Positions 32,574 through 38,910 of a DNA stretch of 38,910 nt are shown piece by piece. The stretch lies in contig DAOTVS010000354.1 of NCBI GenBank assembly GCA_034436375.1, positions 1-38,910 of the forward strand, in the 5' to 3' direction. The position numbers and the translations under genes were made by a program. The notes under the pieces were generated by a model that was not told the origin of the DNA, searched no databases, and was given only the letters and a program-made list of their open reading frames with translations. The first letter of the stretch is position 1. Each line of letters begins with the position of its first letter. This DNA is from DAOTVS01 sp034436375 (lineage in GTDB: Bacteria; Chloroflexota; Anaerolineae; SpSt-313).

Positions 32574-34730
32574 TCAGCCCATGACGTGAAAGTGGCCCGT
32601 CAGCGTCGTGGCGTAGCCCGGTTGGCCGCCGCCCACCATGACCTCGAACTCGCCCGGCTCGATCACCGGCTGGCCGTGCTCATTGATCATGGCCATCTGG
32701 CGTGGCTCGATGGTCAGGCTGACCGTCTGCCGTTCGCCCGGGGCCAGGTGAATGCGGCGGAAGCCTGCCAGCTCATGCACAGGCACCGGCAGGCTGGCGG
32801 CCATGTCGCGCAGGTAAACCTGCACCACCTCATCGCCTGCGCGCTGGCCCACATTCTCCACATCGACTGTGACCATGACCTCGGTACCTGGCTCCACCTG
32901 CCGGGGCGCCACCACCAGGCCACTGTAGGCAAAGCGGGTATAGCTGAGACCGTAGCCAAAGGGGTAAAGCGGCCGGCCCGTGAAAAAACGGTAGGTGCGG
33001 CCGGCCATCGCATAATCGGCAAAGGGCGGCAATTGATCTACCGAGGCGTAAAAGGTGATGGGCAGGCGGCCACCGGGGTTATAATCGCCAAAGAGCGCCT
33101 CGGCAATGGCTGTGCCGCCCTCTTCGCCGGGGTACCAGGCTTCCAAGATGGCCGGCACATGCTCTGCCGCCCAGTTGATCGCCAGCGGGCTGCCGTTGAG
33201 GAGCACGAGCACCACCGGCGTGCCGGTGCCATAGACGGCTTCCAGCAGTTCCTGCTGCACCCGGGGCAGGTCCAGCCCTTTCCGGTCGCCCTCGCTGGTC
33301 CCGCCGGCGCGCACGCCCTCCTGCTGCCCTTCCTCGCCCTCCAGGCCCTGGTTTAGCCCCAGAACCACAATCGCCACCTCGCTCTGGCGCGCCAGCTCCA
33401 CCGCCTCGGCAAAGCCCGAGCGGTCGCTCCCGCTCACATCGCAGCCGCGGGCATAGCGGACTGTTGCGAAAGAGCCCAGCAGCCTGCGGATGCCCGCGAA
33501 CGGCGTAATGGCCCGGGAAGGGGTCCCCTGATAGTTGCCCTCCAGCACCTCCTCATCGTGGGCATTGGGCCCGATGACCGCCACTCTGCGCAGGCTTTTC
33601 TTGAGCGGCAGCGCGCCGCCCTCGTTCCGGAGCAGCACCAGCGACTCCCGCGCTGCCCGCAGCGCCAGTTCGCGGTGCTCTGGGCAGTCGTTCACTGCAT
33701 AGGGGATGGCCGCATAGGGCACCATCTCCGGCGGGTCGAACATCCCCAGGCGCATGCGCGCCGTAAAGAGGCGTTTCACGGCCCGGTCAATCTCCGCCTC
33801 GGTGATGAGCCCCTTTTCCACCGCCTCACCCAGCGCCAGGTAAGTGTCGCCGCAATTCAGCTCGCAGCCGTTGCGCACGGCCAGCGCCGCCGCCTCGGCT
33901 GCCGTTTCGACAACCTTGTGCCCCTTGTAGATATCGGCGATGGCGCCGCAATCCGAAACGACATAACCGTCAAAGCCCCACTCATCGCGCAGGATATCCT
34001 GGAGCAGCGTCTTGCTCGCGCAGCAGGGCTCACCGTTGGTACGGTTATAAGCGCCCATAATGGAACAGGCGTGCGCCTCTTGCACCACCGCCTGGAACGC
34101 GGGCAGGTAAGTGCCGCGCAGGTCGCGCTCGCTGACACGGGCATCGAAATGGTGCCGGTCGGCCTCGGGGCCCGAGTGCACGGCGTAATGCTTGGGCGTG
34201 GCCACCACCTTGAGATAGCGGGGGTCATCGCCCTGCAGCCCGCGCACAAAGGCGACTCCCAGACGTGCTGTCAGGTAAGGGTCCTCGCCATAGGTTTCCT
34301 GCCCCCGCCCCCAGCGTGGGTCGCGGAAGATATTGATGTTGGGCGACCAGAACGTGAGCCCTCGGTAACGCGTACGCACGCCCCGCCGCACCGCCTCGTG
34401 GTGCTTGGCGCGCGCCTCGTCGGCAATGGCCGTCGCCACCTTGTGTATCAGCCCCACACTCCAGGTCGCCGCCAGCCCAATGGCCTGCGGGAAAACGGTC
34501 GCGATGCCCGCGCGCCCTACCCCGTGGAGGCATTCGTTCCACCAATCATACTCAGGAATGCCCAGCCGCTCGATGGCCGGCGCCGTATAGACCATCTGTC
34601 GGATCTTTTCCTCCAGCGTCAGGCGCGCCACCAGATCATCGACGCGCGCCTCGACCGGCAGCGAGGTATCCAGGTAGGCGGGAAGGCGCCCGCCCGCATC
34701 CATCCGTGCCGCCTGTGCATTGTCCTGCAT
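32574..34730 (-). CDS. Glycoside hydrolase family 3 (beta-glucosidase / beta-xylosidase)
   Basis: A 718-aa GH3 enzyme releasing terminal beta-linked sugars. The N-terminal barrel contains WWNECLHGVGRAG (about 63-75), DPRWGRGQETYGEDPYL and the nucleophile motif YVVSDCGAI (Asp near residue 260). The second domain holds VLVLLNGSPLAINWA, and a C-terminal fibronectin-III-like domain ends the protein. The NECLHGV/DPRWGRGQETYGEDP pattern is closest to the plant/bacterial beta-xylosidase subgroup. There is no signal peptide, so it should act in the cytoplasm on imported oligosaccharides. The ATG has GGAGGG 5 nt upstream. The nearby ABC importer and DeoR regulator on the other strand may share the pathway. 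Confidence 0.92.
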   Translation of the reverse strand: MQDNAQAARMDAGGRLPAYLDTSLPVEARVDDLVARLTLEEKIRQMVYTAPAIERLGIPEYDWWNECLHGVGRAGIATVFPQAIGLAATWSVGLIHKVATAIADEARAKHHEAVRRGVRTRYRGLTFWSPNINIFRDPRWGRGQETYGEDPYLTARLGVAFVRGLQGDDPRYLKVVATPKHYAVHSGPEADRHHFDARVSERDLRGTYLPAFQAVVQEAHACSIMGAYNRTNGEPCCASKTLLQDILRDEWGFDGYVVSDCGAIADIYKGHKVVETAAEAAALAVRNGCELNCGDTYLALGEAVEKGLITEAEIDRAVKRLFTARMRLGMFDPPEMVPYAAIPYAVNDCPEHRELALRAARESLVLLRNEGGALPLKKSLRRVAVIGPNAHDEEVLEGNYQGTPSRAITPFAGIRRLLGSFATVRYARGCDVSGSDRSGFAEAVELARQSEVAIVVLGLNQGLEGEEGQQEGVRAGGTSEGDRKGLDLPRVQQELLEAVYGTGTPVVLVLLNGSPLAINWAAEHVPAILEAWYPGEEGGTAIAEALFGDYNPGGRLPITFYASVDQLPPFADYAMAGRTYRFFTGRPLYPFGYGLSYTRFAYSGLVVAPRQVEPGTEVMVTVDVENVGQRAGDEVVQVYLRDMAASLPVPVHELAGFRRIHLAPGERQTVSLTIEPRQMAMINEHGQPVIEPGEFEVMVGGGQPGYATTLTGHFHVMG

Positions 34731-34817
34731 GTTGCCCTCCGATCCAGCGCCAGAGCATAAACACCCGCCGCAGACATCATCAGCGGGCAGAAGCCGTCAG
34801 AACACAATTTCCATACC

Positions 34818-34847
34818 AGTATACCACACCCTGCGCTCTGGAAGCAA
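34818..34847 (-). promoter_or_regulatory. Probable promoter of the GH3 gene (minus strand)
   Basis: On the minus strand, TTGCTT (34847-34842), an 18-nt spacer and TATACT (34823-34818) preceded by TGG, giving an extended -10. The leader is about 80 nt before the ATG at 34730. Confidence 0.5.
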
Positions 34848-34870
34848 TGGCCTGAAGATGATTTGCCTAT

Positions 34871-34898
34871 TTGACAATCGGGCGTACGTGAGTATAAT
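34871..34898 (+). promoter_or_regulatory. Promoter of the tRNA-Gln gene
   Basis: TTGACA (34871-34876), a 16-nt spacer and TATAAT (34893-34898), only 11 nt before the mature tRNA 5' end at 34910. This is a full-consensus promoter giving a very short 5' leader. Confidence 0.85.
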
Positions 34899-34909
34899 GT
34901 GCGTGTCGC

Positions 34910-34983
34910 TGGGGGATCGTCCAGCGGTAGGACAGCTGACTCTGGATCAGCCGACCGGGGTTCGAATCCCTGTCCCCCAGCCA
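34910..34983 (+). tRNA. tRNA-Gln (anticodon CTG)
   Basis: The cloverleaf folds fully. The acceptor TGGGGGA pairs with TCCCCCA (34973-34979). The D stem is GTCC/GGAC. The anticodon stem GCTGA (34935-34939) and TCAGC (34947-34951) encloses CTCTGGA, so the anticodon is CTG (34942-34944), reading CAG (Gln). The T stem CGGGG/CCCTG has the loop TTCGAAT. The discriminator is G, and CCA is encoded (34981-34983). Confidence 0.95.
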
Positions 34984-34991
34984 AAGACCAC

Positions 34992-35030
34992 AAAGACGGT
35001 CAGTTGATTACGTGCCAACTGGCCGTCTTT
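34992..35030 (+). terminator. Rho-independent terminator of tRNA-Gln
   Basis: A 15-bp stem (34992-35006 with 35016-35030, one G-T pair) closes a 9-nt loop and ends in TTTT. It starts 8 nt after the tRNA. Confidence 0.85.
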
Positions 35031-35117
35031 TGATTCCCAGGTCGGTTGACTCTCCTCTGTCGACGCCAGCTTACTCTTGGCTCTCCCGCGTTGTAACCAT
35101 ATCGTAACCTTGGCCAC

Positions 35118-35146
35118 TTTACAATTGTGCAAACCTGTGCTACAAT
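35118..35146 (+). promoter_or_regulatory. Promoter of the DeoR-type regulator gene
   Basis: TTTACA (35118-35123), a 17-nt spacer and TACAAT (35141-35146). Start is expected near 35153. A TTGATCAA palindrome at 35154-35161 lies right at the start site and could be an autoregulatory operator. Confidence 0.7.
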
Positions 35147-35217
35147 GGACATAGTTGATCAAAGTAGGTCAAACTCAGTCACGCATCCAATGCGAAAAGT
35201 GCAGGATTGGTGATCAG

Positions 35218-35979
35218 ATGCTCTCGATATCTCGAGAAGAGCGGGTCCTAGCATACCTGCGAGACCATGGCAAAGCCTCCATCACCGAGCTCAGCCAGGT
35301 TCTTGCCGTCTCCGAACCGACTATCCGCCGTGATCTACGCCAGATGGCTGCTCGCAACATGGTCAGGCGAGTGTACGGCGGCGCGGTTCTGGAGAACGCT
35401 GTGGGCTATGAGCCCCCTGTGCTACAGCGCCGTGGCCTCTACGCCGAGGAGAAGGAACGTATCGGCCGGGCAGCGGCTGGCCTGGTCGAGGACGGCGATA
35501 CCCTGATTCTCCTTGGGGGAAGCACGACTATGGAGGTCTTGCCTCATATTGTCAACAAAAAGGATATCACGCTGATTACGAACTCCCTTTTGGTTGCTGA
35601 GCGGGCGGCCAAATACCCAGAGATCACTCCCATTATGCTCGGGGGTATCGTCCGGCATAGCGAACTCTCGACGGAGGGGCACATGATTCAGCTTTGCCTG
35701 GGGGAACTCCATGCCAACAAGGTTATCTTGGGTGCCCGCGCGATCAGCTTTGCTACAGGGTTGATGCTCGACAGAGTGCCGGAAGTCACAGTCTTCCGCG
35801 ACTGCCTTCGGATTGCCGACGAAGTGATCCTGGTAGCTGATCACAGCAAATTCGGGCAAGTGGCCACAGCGGTGCTGGGGCCCATTACTGTGGCCCAGTG
35901 CATTGTCACCGACAGGGGTGTAGCCGATGACACTGTCACCAAGTTGCGCGAATTGGGAGTCAGTGTCATTCTGGCTTGA
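35218..35979 (+). CDS. DeoR-family transcriptional regulator of sugar metabolism
   Basis: A 254-aa DeoR/GlpR-type repressor. SREERVLAYLRDHGKASITE (about 5-24) and VSEPTIRRDLRQM (about 31-43) form the helix-turn-helix, with RRVYGGAVLEN completing the DeoR signature. The C-terminal sugar-phosphate-binding domain has LILLGGSTTMEVLPHI and VADHSKFGQVA, a family hallmark. Start ATG 35218 gives the standard N-terminus; a TTG at 35155 would add 21 unconserved residues and lies at the transcription start. It sits upstream of a carbohydrate ABC importer, which it may regulate; the effector cannot be read. Confidence 0.9.
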   Translation: MLSISREERVLAYLRDHGKASITELSQVLAVSEPTIRRDLRQMAARNMVRRVYGGAVLENAVGYEPPVLQRRGLYAEEKERIGRAAAGLVEDGDTLILLGGSTTMEVLPHIVNKKDITLITNSLLVAERAAKYPEITPIMLGGIVRHSELSTEGHMIQLCLGELHANKVILGARAISFATGLMLDRVPEVTVFRDCLRIADEVILVADHSKFGQVATAVLGPITVAQCIVTDRGVADDTVTKLRELGVSVILA

Positions 35980-36108
35980 TCTCTTGTTGGGGCAACCTGT
36001 CTCAGACTGCGGCGCAGGCCAGTTGGAAGGTTGGGCGCATGCAAAAAGCCTCCGGCTTGTCTGCATCCTTTGCGTTGGCTCCTGGCGACATGTCGTCGGG
36101 GTTCAGCA

Positions 36109-36124
36109 CTTGGTCGTCACCAAG
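36109..36124. promoter_or_regulatory. Operator-like palindrome upstream of the ABC importer
   Basis: CTTGGT and ACCAAG are 6-bp inverted half-sites around CGTC, about 50 nt upstream of the solute-binding protein gene. It may be a repressor site. No convincing -35/-10 pair was found next to it. Confidence 0.35.
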
Positions 36125-36171
36125 CGAAGTTGGTAGTGTTCGTTTCCATTGCTCAGTCAGGAGGGTAAACC

Positions 36172-37596
36172 ATGAACGGCGAGAAAGGCTTGAGTCGAAG
36201 GGCTTTCCTTCACATGAGTGCGGCGTCGGCTGCAGGGATCATGCTGGCGGCATGCGCGCCCGCGCAGCAGCCAGCTCCAACGGCCCAGCAACCAGCTGCC
36301 GAGGCGACCACTGGGCAGGCCCAGCCGACGGTGGCGCCGGTCACCCCTGCATCAGCACAGGCTGTGACGATCCAGTATTGGGTGGGCTGGGGAGGCACGA
36401 CGGTTGACGGCCTCAAGGCTTGTGGAGACAAGTTCACCGCCAAGAACCCCGATGTCAATATTAACGTCATTGGGGACACGTCCAACGACAAGATCCTGAC
36501 GGCTATCGCAGGGGGTACCGCGCCCGAGATGGCCAGCAACATCGATTACATATCTCTCGTTGCCCGCGGGGTGTGTATGCCGCAGACCGAGTTGATCAAC
36601 GCGAGCAAAGTGGTCAAGAAAGACGACATTCGACAGGAATCCTGGAGCTTGTTCACGTGGAAGAATGATATCTATGGCATCCCGGGCGTCGAGTCTGCCC
36701 CCAGGGAATCCTTGTGCTATAACGTCGGTCTCGTCGAGAAGGCTGGGCTGGACCCCAAGGCCCCGCCACAGACGTGGGACGAGGTCTTTACCTGGCACAA
36801 AGCCCTGACCCAGTTCGACAGTGCTGGGAATGCCGTCGTGATTGGCATTGATGTTCTGGATGACATGGGCGGATCGTACGGCTGGGGTGACCCCTGGATG
36901 TGGTCCGGCTCGTGGGGCTTTGACTACTTTGACGAGCAGAATATGAAGTTCGACCTCGATCGCCCTGAGGTCACAGAGATCTTTACTACGATCAAGATGT
37001 TCTACGACTATGTGGGGGCCGACAAGATGGCGGCGTTCCGCAAGGGTTACGGGACGTGGACCTCCAGCCCTACAGCCGGTGTCCCGGCCGGTGCGCAGGC
37101 GATGTGCATCACCGGCGGCTGGTCGCCGGGCTGGCTTGCCCAGTCAGCGCCGGATAAGCACTTTGCCTATACCTGGATGCCTGTGCCTGCATCGCGCAAA
37201 GGTAAGACTGTGGAGATGACGGGTGGACACAGCCCGATCATCTTCAAAGATGCCAAGGGGACAGCACAAGCCTACCGCTTTGCCGAGTATCTGACCTTCG
37301 ATGATGAGGCGTCCGACATCCTCTGGCAGAACGTCGGCTTCCAGCCGGCGCGGATATCATGGTGGCAGAAAGTCGATGCCAGCCGGTACGAGGGGTTCGA
37401 CTTTTTCGTCAAGGCGGCGACCCAGGCCGGAGAGTTGCGGTACGACCGGCCTAACCCCGTCGGGAGCCAGATGGGCAATGAATGGGTCAAAGCGCACGAC
37501 GCTGTGATCTATGGCACGATCAAACCTGAGCAGGCGGGCAAGCAAATGCAGGATGCCCTTACCAAGGCTCTGCAAGACATGCTATCAGCCTCCTGA
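36172..37596 (+). CDS. Carbohydrate ABC transporter solute-binding lipoprotein (Tat-type signal)
   Basis: A 474-aa family-1 extracellular sugar-binding protein that captures an oligosaccharide for the importer. The N-terminus carries a twin-arginine motif SRRAFL (residues 8-13) and the lipobox LAAC (Cys28), so it is probably a Tat-exported lipoprotein. A Pro/Thr/Gln-rich linker of about 30 residues follows. The mature domain shows DVNINVIGDTSNDKILTAIAGG and NDIYGIPGVESAPRESLCYN, typical of the MalE-like fold. AGGAGGG lies upstream. Ligand unknown. A strong hairpin separates it from the permease gene. Confidence 0.93.
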   Translation: MNGEKGLSRRAFLHMSAASAAGIMLAACAPAQQPAPTAQQPAAEATTGQAQPTVAPVTPASAQAVTIQYWVGWGGTTVDGLKACGDKFTAKNPDVNINVIGDTSNDKILTAIAGGTAPEMASNIDYISLVARGVCMPQTELINASKVVKKDDIRQESWSLFTWKNDIYGIPGVESAPRESLCYNVGLVEKAGLDPKAPPQTWDEVFTWHKALTQFDSAGNAVVIGIDVLDDMGGSYGWGDPWMWSGSWGFDYFDEQNMKFDLDRPEVTEIFTTIKMFYDYVGADKMAAFRKGYGTWTSSPTAGVPAGAQAMCITGGWSPGWLAQSAPDKHFAYTWMPVPASRKGKTVEMTGGHSPIIFKDAKGTAQAYRFAEYLTFDDEASDILWQNVGFQPARISWWQKVDASRYEGFDFFVKAATQAGELRYDRPNPVGSQMGNEWVKAHDAVIYGTIKPEQAGKQMQDALTKALQDMLSAS

Positions 37597-37614
37597 TATC
37601 GATTTGAGCAGAGG

Positions 37615-37646
37615 GGGGGTGAGAGGCGATGCAGCCTCTCACCCCC
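37615..37646 (+). other. Intercistronic hairpin between binding protein and permease genes
   Basis: GGGGGTGAGAGGC (37615-37627) and GCCTCTCACCCCC (37634-37646) form a perfect 13-bp stem with a GATGCA loop. It probably acts as a partial terminator or mRNA-stability element, so that the binding protein is made in excess over the permeases, as in mal-type operons. Confidence 0.7.
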
Positions 37647-37696
37647 AAGGTACGAGTCCAGGCGTTCAATGTGAGGTAGAGACAGGAGAATGGTAG

Positions 37697-38620
37697 ATGC
37701 GCACGGTGGCTAGCCCAAGGCATGGGCGCCTGGTATCCCAGGAGCGGCAGAACATCATCAAGGGCATGTTGTTCATCGCGCCATGGCTCATTGGTTTTCT
37801 GCTGTTCACGGTGTATCCCATACTCGCCTCAGCCTACTACAGCCTCACCCGCTACGATATCGTCCGCCCCGCCAAATTCATCGGCATGGCGAACTATAAT
37901 GAGATTCTTTTCACCGATAACGTGTTCAAGATCGTGCTGGGCAACACGCTCTACATGGTGATCCTTGGCGTCCCAATCAGCCTGGCAGTGGCCTTTGTCC
38001 TCGCAGTGCTGCTCAACGTCAAGATGCGCTTCAGATCACTCTTCCGCACGATCTTCTTCATCCCTTCCATCGTCCCGGTCGTTGCTTCGGCCATGATCTG
38101 GCTATGGCTCTACAATCCACGCTACGGCCTGCTCAACTCGTTCCTTGCTTCCGTTGGTCTGCAGGCCATCCCGTGGTTGTCGAGCACCACCCTGGCCAAG
38201 CCCTCGCTGATCATCGTTCAAGCCTGGGCGCAGGGCAGCGCCATCGTGATCTTCCTGGCGGCGCTGCAGGATGTGCCCCGTTCTCTCTACGATGCGGCGA
38301 CGGTGGACGGAGCGAACCGCTACCAGCAATTCTGGCATGTGACAGTCCCCATGTGCACGCCGGCCATCCTCTTCAACCTGCTGATGGGGCTGATCGCTAC
38401 CTTCCAGTCTTTCACCCTGCCGTGGCTTCTGACCTCTGGGGGGCCCAACCAGGCCACCGAGTTCTATGGCATCTACCTCTACCGCAATGCTTTCCTGTTC
38501 TTCAAGATGGGCTATGCTTCCGCGTTGGCCTGGCTGTTGTTCCTGATCATCGTTGCCTTTACTGTCGTCATCTTCCGCACTACTGCTCGCTGGGTATACT
38601 ACGGTGGCGAAGCGAGGTAG
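37697..38620 (+). CDS. ABC transporter permease, MalF/UgpA-type
   Basis: A 307-aa inner-membrane permease of the carbohydrate uptake CUT1 family, with about six membrane helices. The EAA-type cytoplasmic loop reads YDAATVDGANRYQQFWHVTVP (about 202-222), the contact with the ATPase. The start ATG 37697 follows AGGAGAATGG. The ATPase gene is not in the window; CUT1 importers often share one ATPase. Confidence 0.93.
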   Translation: MRTVASPRHGRLVSQERQNIIKGMLFIAPWLIGFLLFTVYPILASAYYSLTRYDIVRPAKFIGMANYNEILFTDNVFKIVLGNTLYMVILGVPISLAVAFVLAVLLNVKMRFRSLFRTIFFIPSIVPVVASAMIWLWLYNPRYGLLNSFLASVGLQAIPWLSSTTLAKPSLIIVQAWAQGSAIVIFLAALQDVPRSLYDAATVDGANRYQQFWHVTVPMCTPAILFNLLMGLIATFQSFTLPWLLTSGGPNQATEFYGIYLYRNAFLFFKMGYASALAWLLFLIIVAFTVVIFRTTARWVYYGGEAR

Positions 38621-38686
38621 CCATGGTGATGTCTGTAGATAGCTCCCGCCCTTATTTGATCTCAGGCCAGAAGGAGAATGGACTCT

Positions 38687-38910
38687 ATGTCCCATGAGGG
38701 TATGGCTCGGATGAGGCCGGGGATGGTTCCCGCGCGCGGTTATGCCGGGACGGGGCCACGAAAGCTGGCGCGACGGGTGGGACGGGCTATTCACTATCTC
38801 GTCGTTGTGACCCTGAGCTTCCTGTTTGCCCTCCCCTTCATCTGGATGCTCTCCTCCTCGTTGAAGGATGATGCGCAAACCTACCACGTGCCGCCGATCT
38901 GGATTCCCAT
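38687..38910 (+). CDS. ABC transporter permease, MalG/UgpE-type (5' part only)
   Basis: The window ends inside this gene. The visible ~75 residues include a Gly/Arg/Met-rich N-terminus, one helix (YLVVVTLSFLFALPFIWMLS) and the start of the DDAQTYHVPPIWIP segment, which matches the N-terminal end of MalG-type permeases. ATG 38687 is preferred (AAGGAG 10 nt upstream); ATG 38678 in the same frame is nearer. It is the second permease of the CUT1 importer. Confidence 0.82.
   Translation, partial: MSHEGMARMRPGMVPARGYAGTGPRKLARRVGRAIHYLVVVTLSFLFALPFIWMLSSSLKDDAQTYHVPPIWIP

Noticed and set aside
34910..34983. tRNA gene as an integration site
   Set aside because: No integrase, direct repeat of the tRNA 3' end, or other mobile gene is seen nearby.

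Overview
The window is about 39 kb of GC-rich, densely coded bacterial chromosome without phage, insertion sequence or CRISPR. The gene mix suggests an anaerobic or facultatively anaerobic member of the Chloroflexota (Anaerolineae-like). Pointers are a ferredoxin-linked 2-oxoacid oxidoreductase, MoxR/DUF58 genes, several AI-2E-type permeases, a family-4 uracil-DNA glycosylase, proteins with Thr/Pro-rich linkers, and a Tat-type sugar-binding lipoprotein. This placement is an inference from gene content; no rRNA or other phylogenetic marker was compared.

Layout. (1) 1-2770: succinyl-CoA synthetase alpha (sucD) and a CoA-disulfide-reductase/rhodanese fusion. (2) 2988-8164: a leaderless promoter and the operon korD-korA-korB-korC, followed by a NUDIX hydrolase and a CCA-adding enzyme with an HD domain. 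(3) 8175-10899: a strong promoter, a structured leader of about 230 nt, then secD and secF. (4) 11040-14011: thiI, a zinc alcohol dehydrogenase and an unknown protein joined by 4-nt overlaps. (5) 14092-16327: trpS (minus) divergent from an AI-2E permease. (6) 16789-20511: a poorly understood block with an unknown 314-aa protein, a PRC-barrel protein, another unknown protein, UDG family 4 and a DUF2267 protein. (7) 20618-26483: one apparent operon of MoxR ATPase, B12/radical-SAM protein, DUF58 protein, AI-2E permease and GNAT acetyltransferase. (8) 26709-28240: rho behind a near-consensus promoter and a leader of about 250 nt. (9) 28415-32566: a LysM/M23 peptidase converging on a class A penicillin-binding protein, separated by a 33-bp perfect inverted repeat. 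(10) 32574-38910: a GH3 glycosidase (minus), a tRNA-Gln(CTG) gene, a DeoR-type regulator, and the start of a carbohydrate ABC importer (binding protein, permease 1, truncated permease 2).

How the parts fit. Region 1-2 links ferredoxin-dependent 2-oxoglutarate/succinyl-CoA chemistry with CoA and sulfur redox. Region 10 looks like an oligosaccharide uptake and hydrolysis locus under a DeoR regulator. Regions 3 and 9 are envelope functions.

The most unusual observations are: two copies of a palindromic MITE-like element at 2770-2974 and 10909-11026; a cobalamin/radical-SAM gene lying between moxR and DUF58; two genes whose best start is CTG behind a strong Shine-Dalgarno; long U-tract-free inverted repeats at several operon ends; and long structured leaders in front of secDF and rho.
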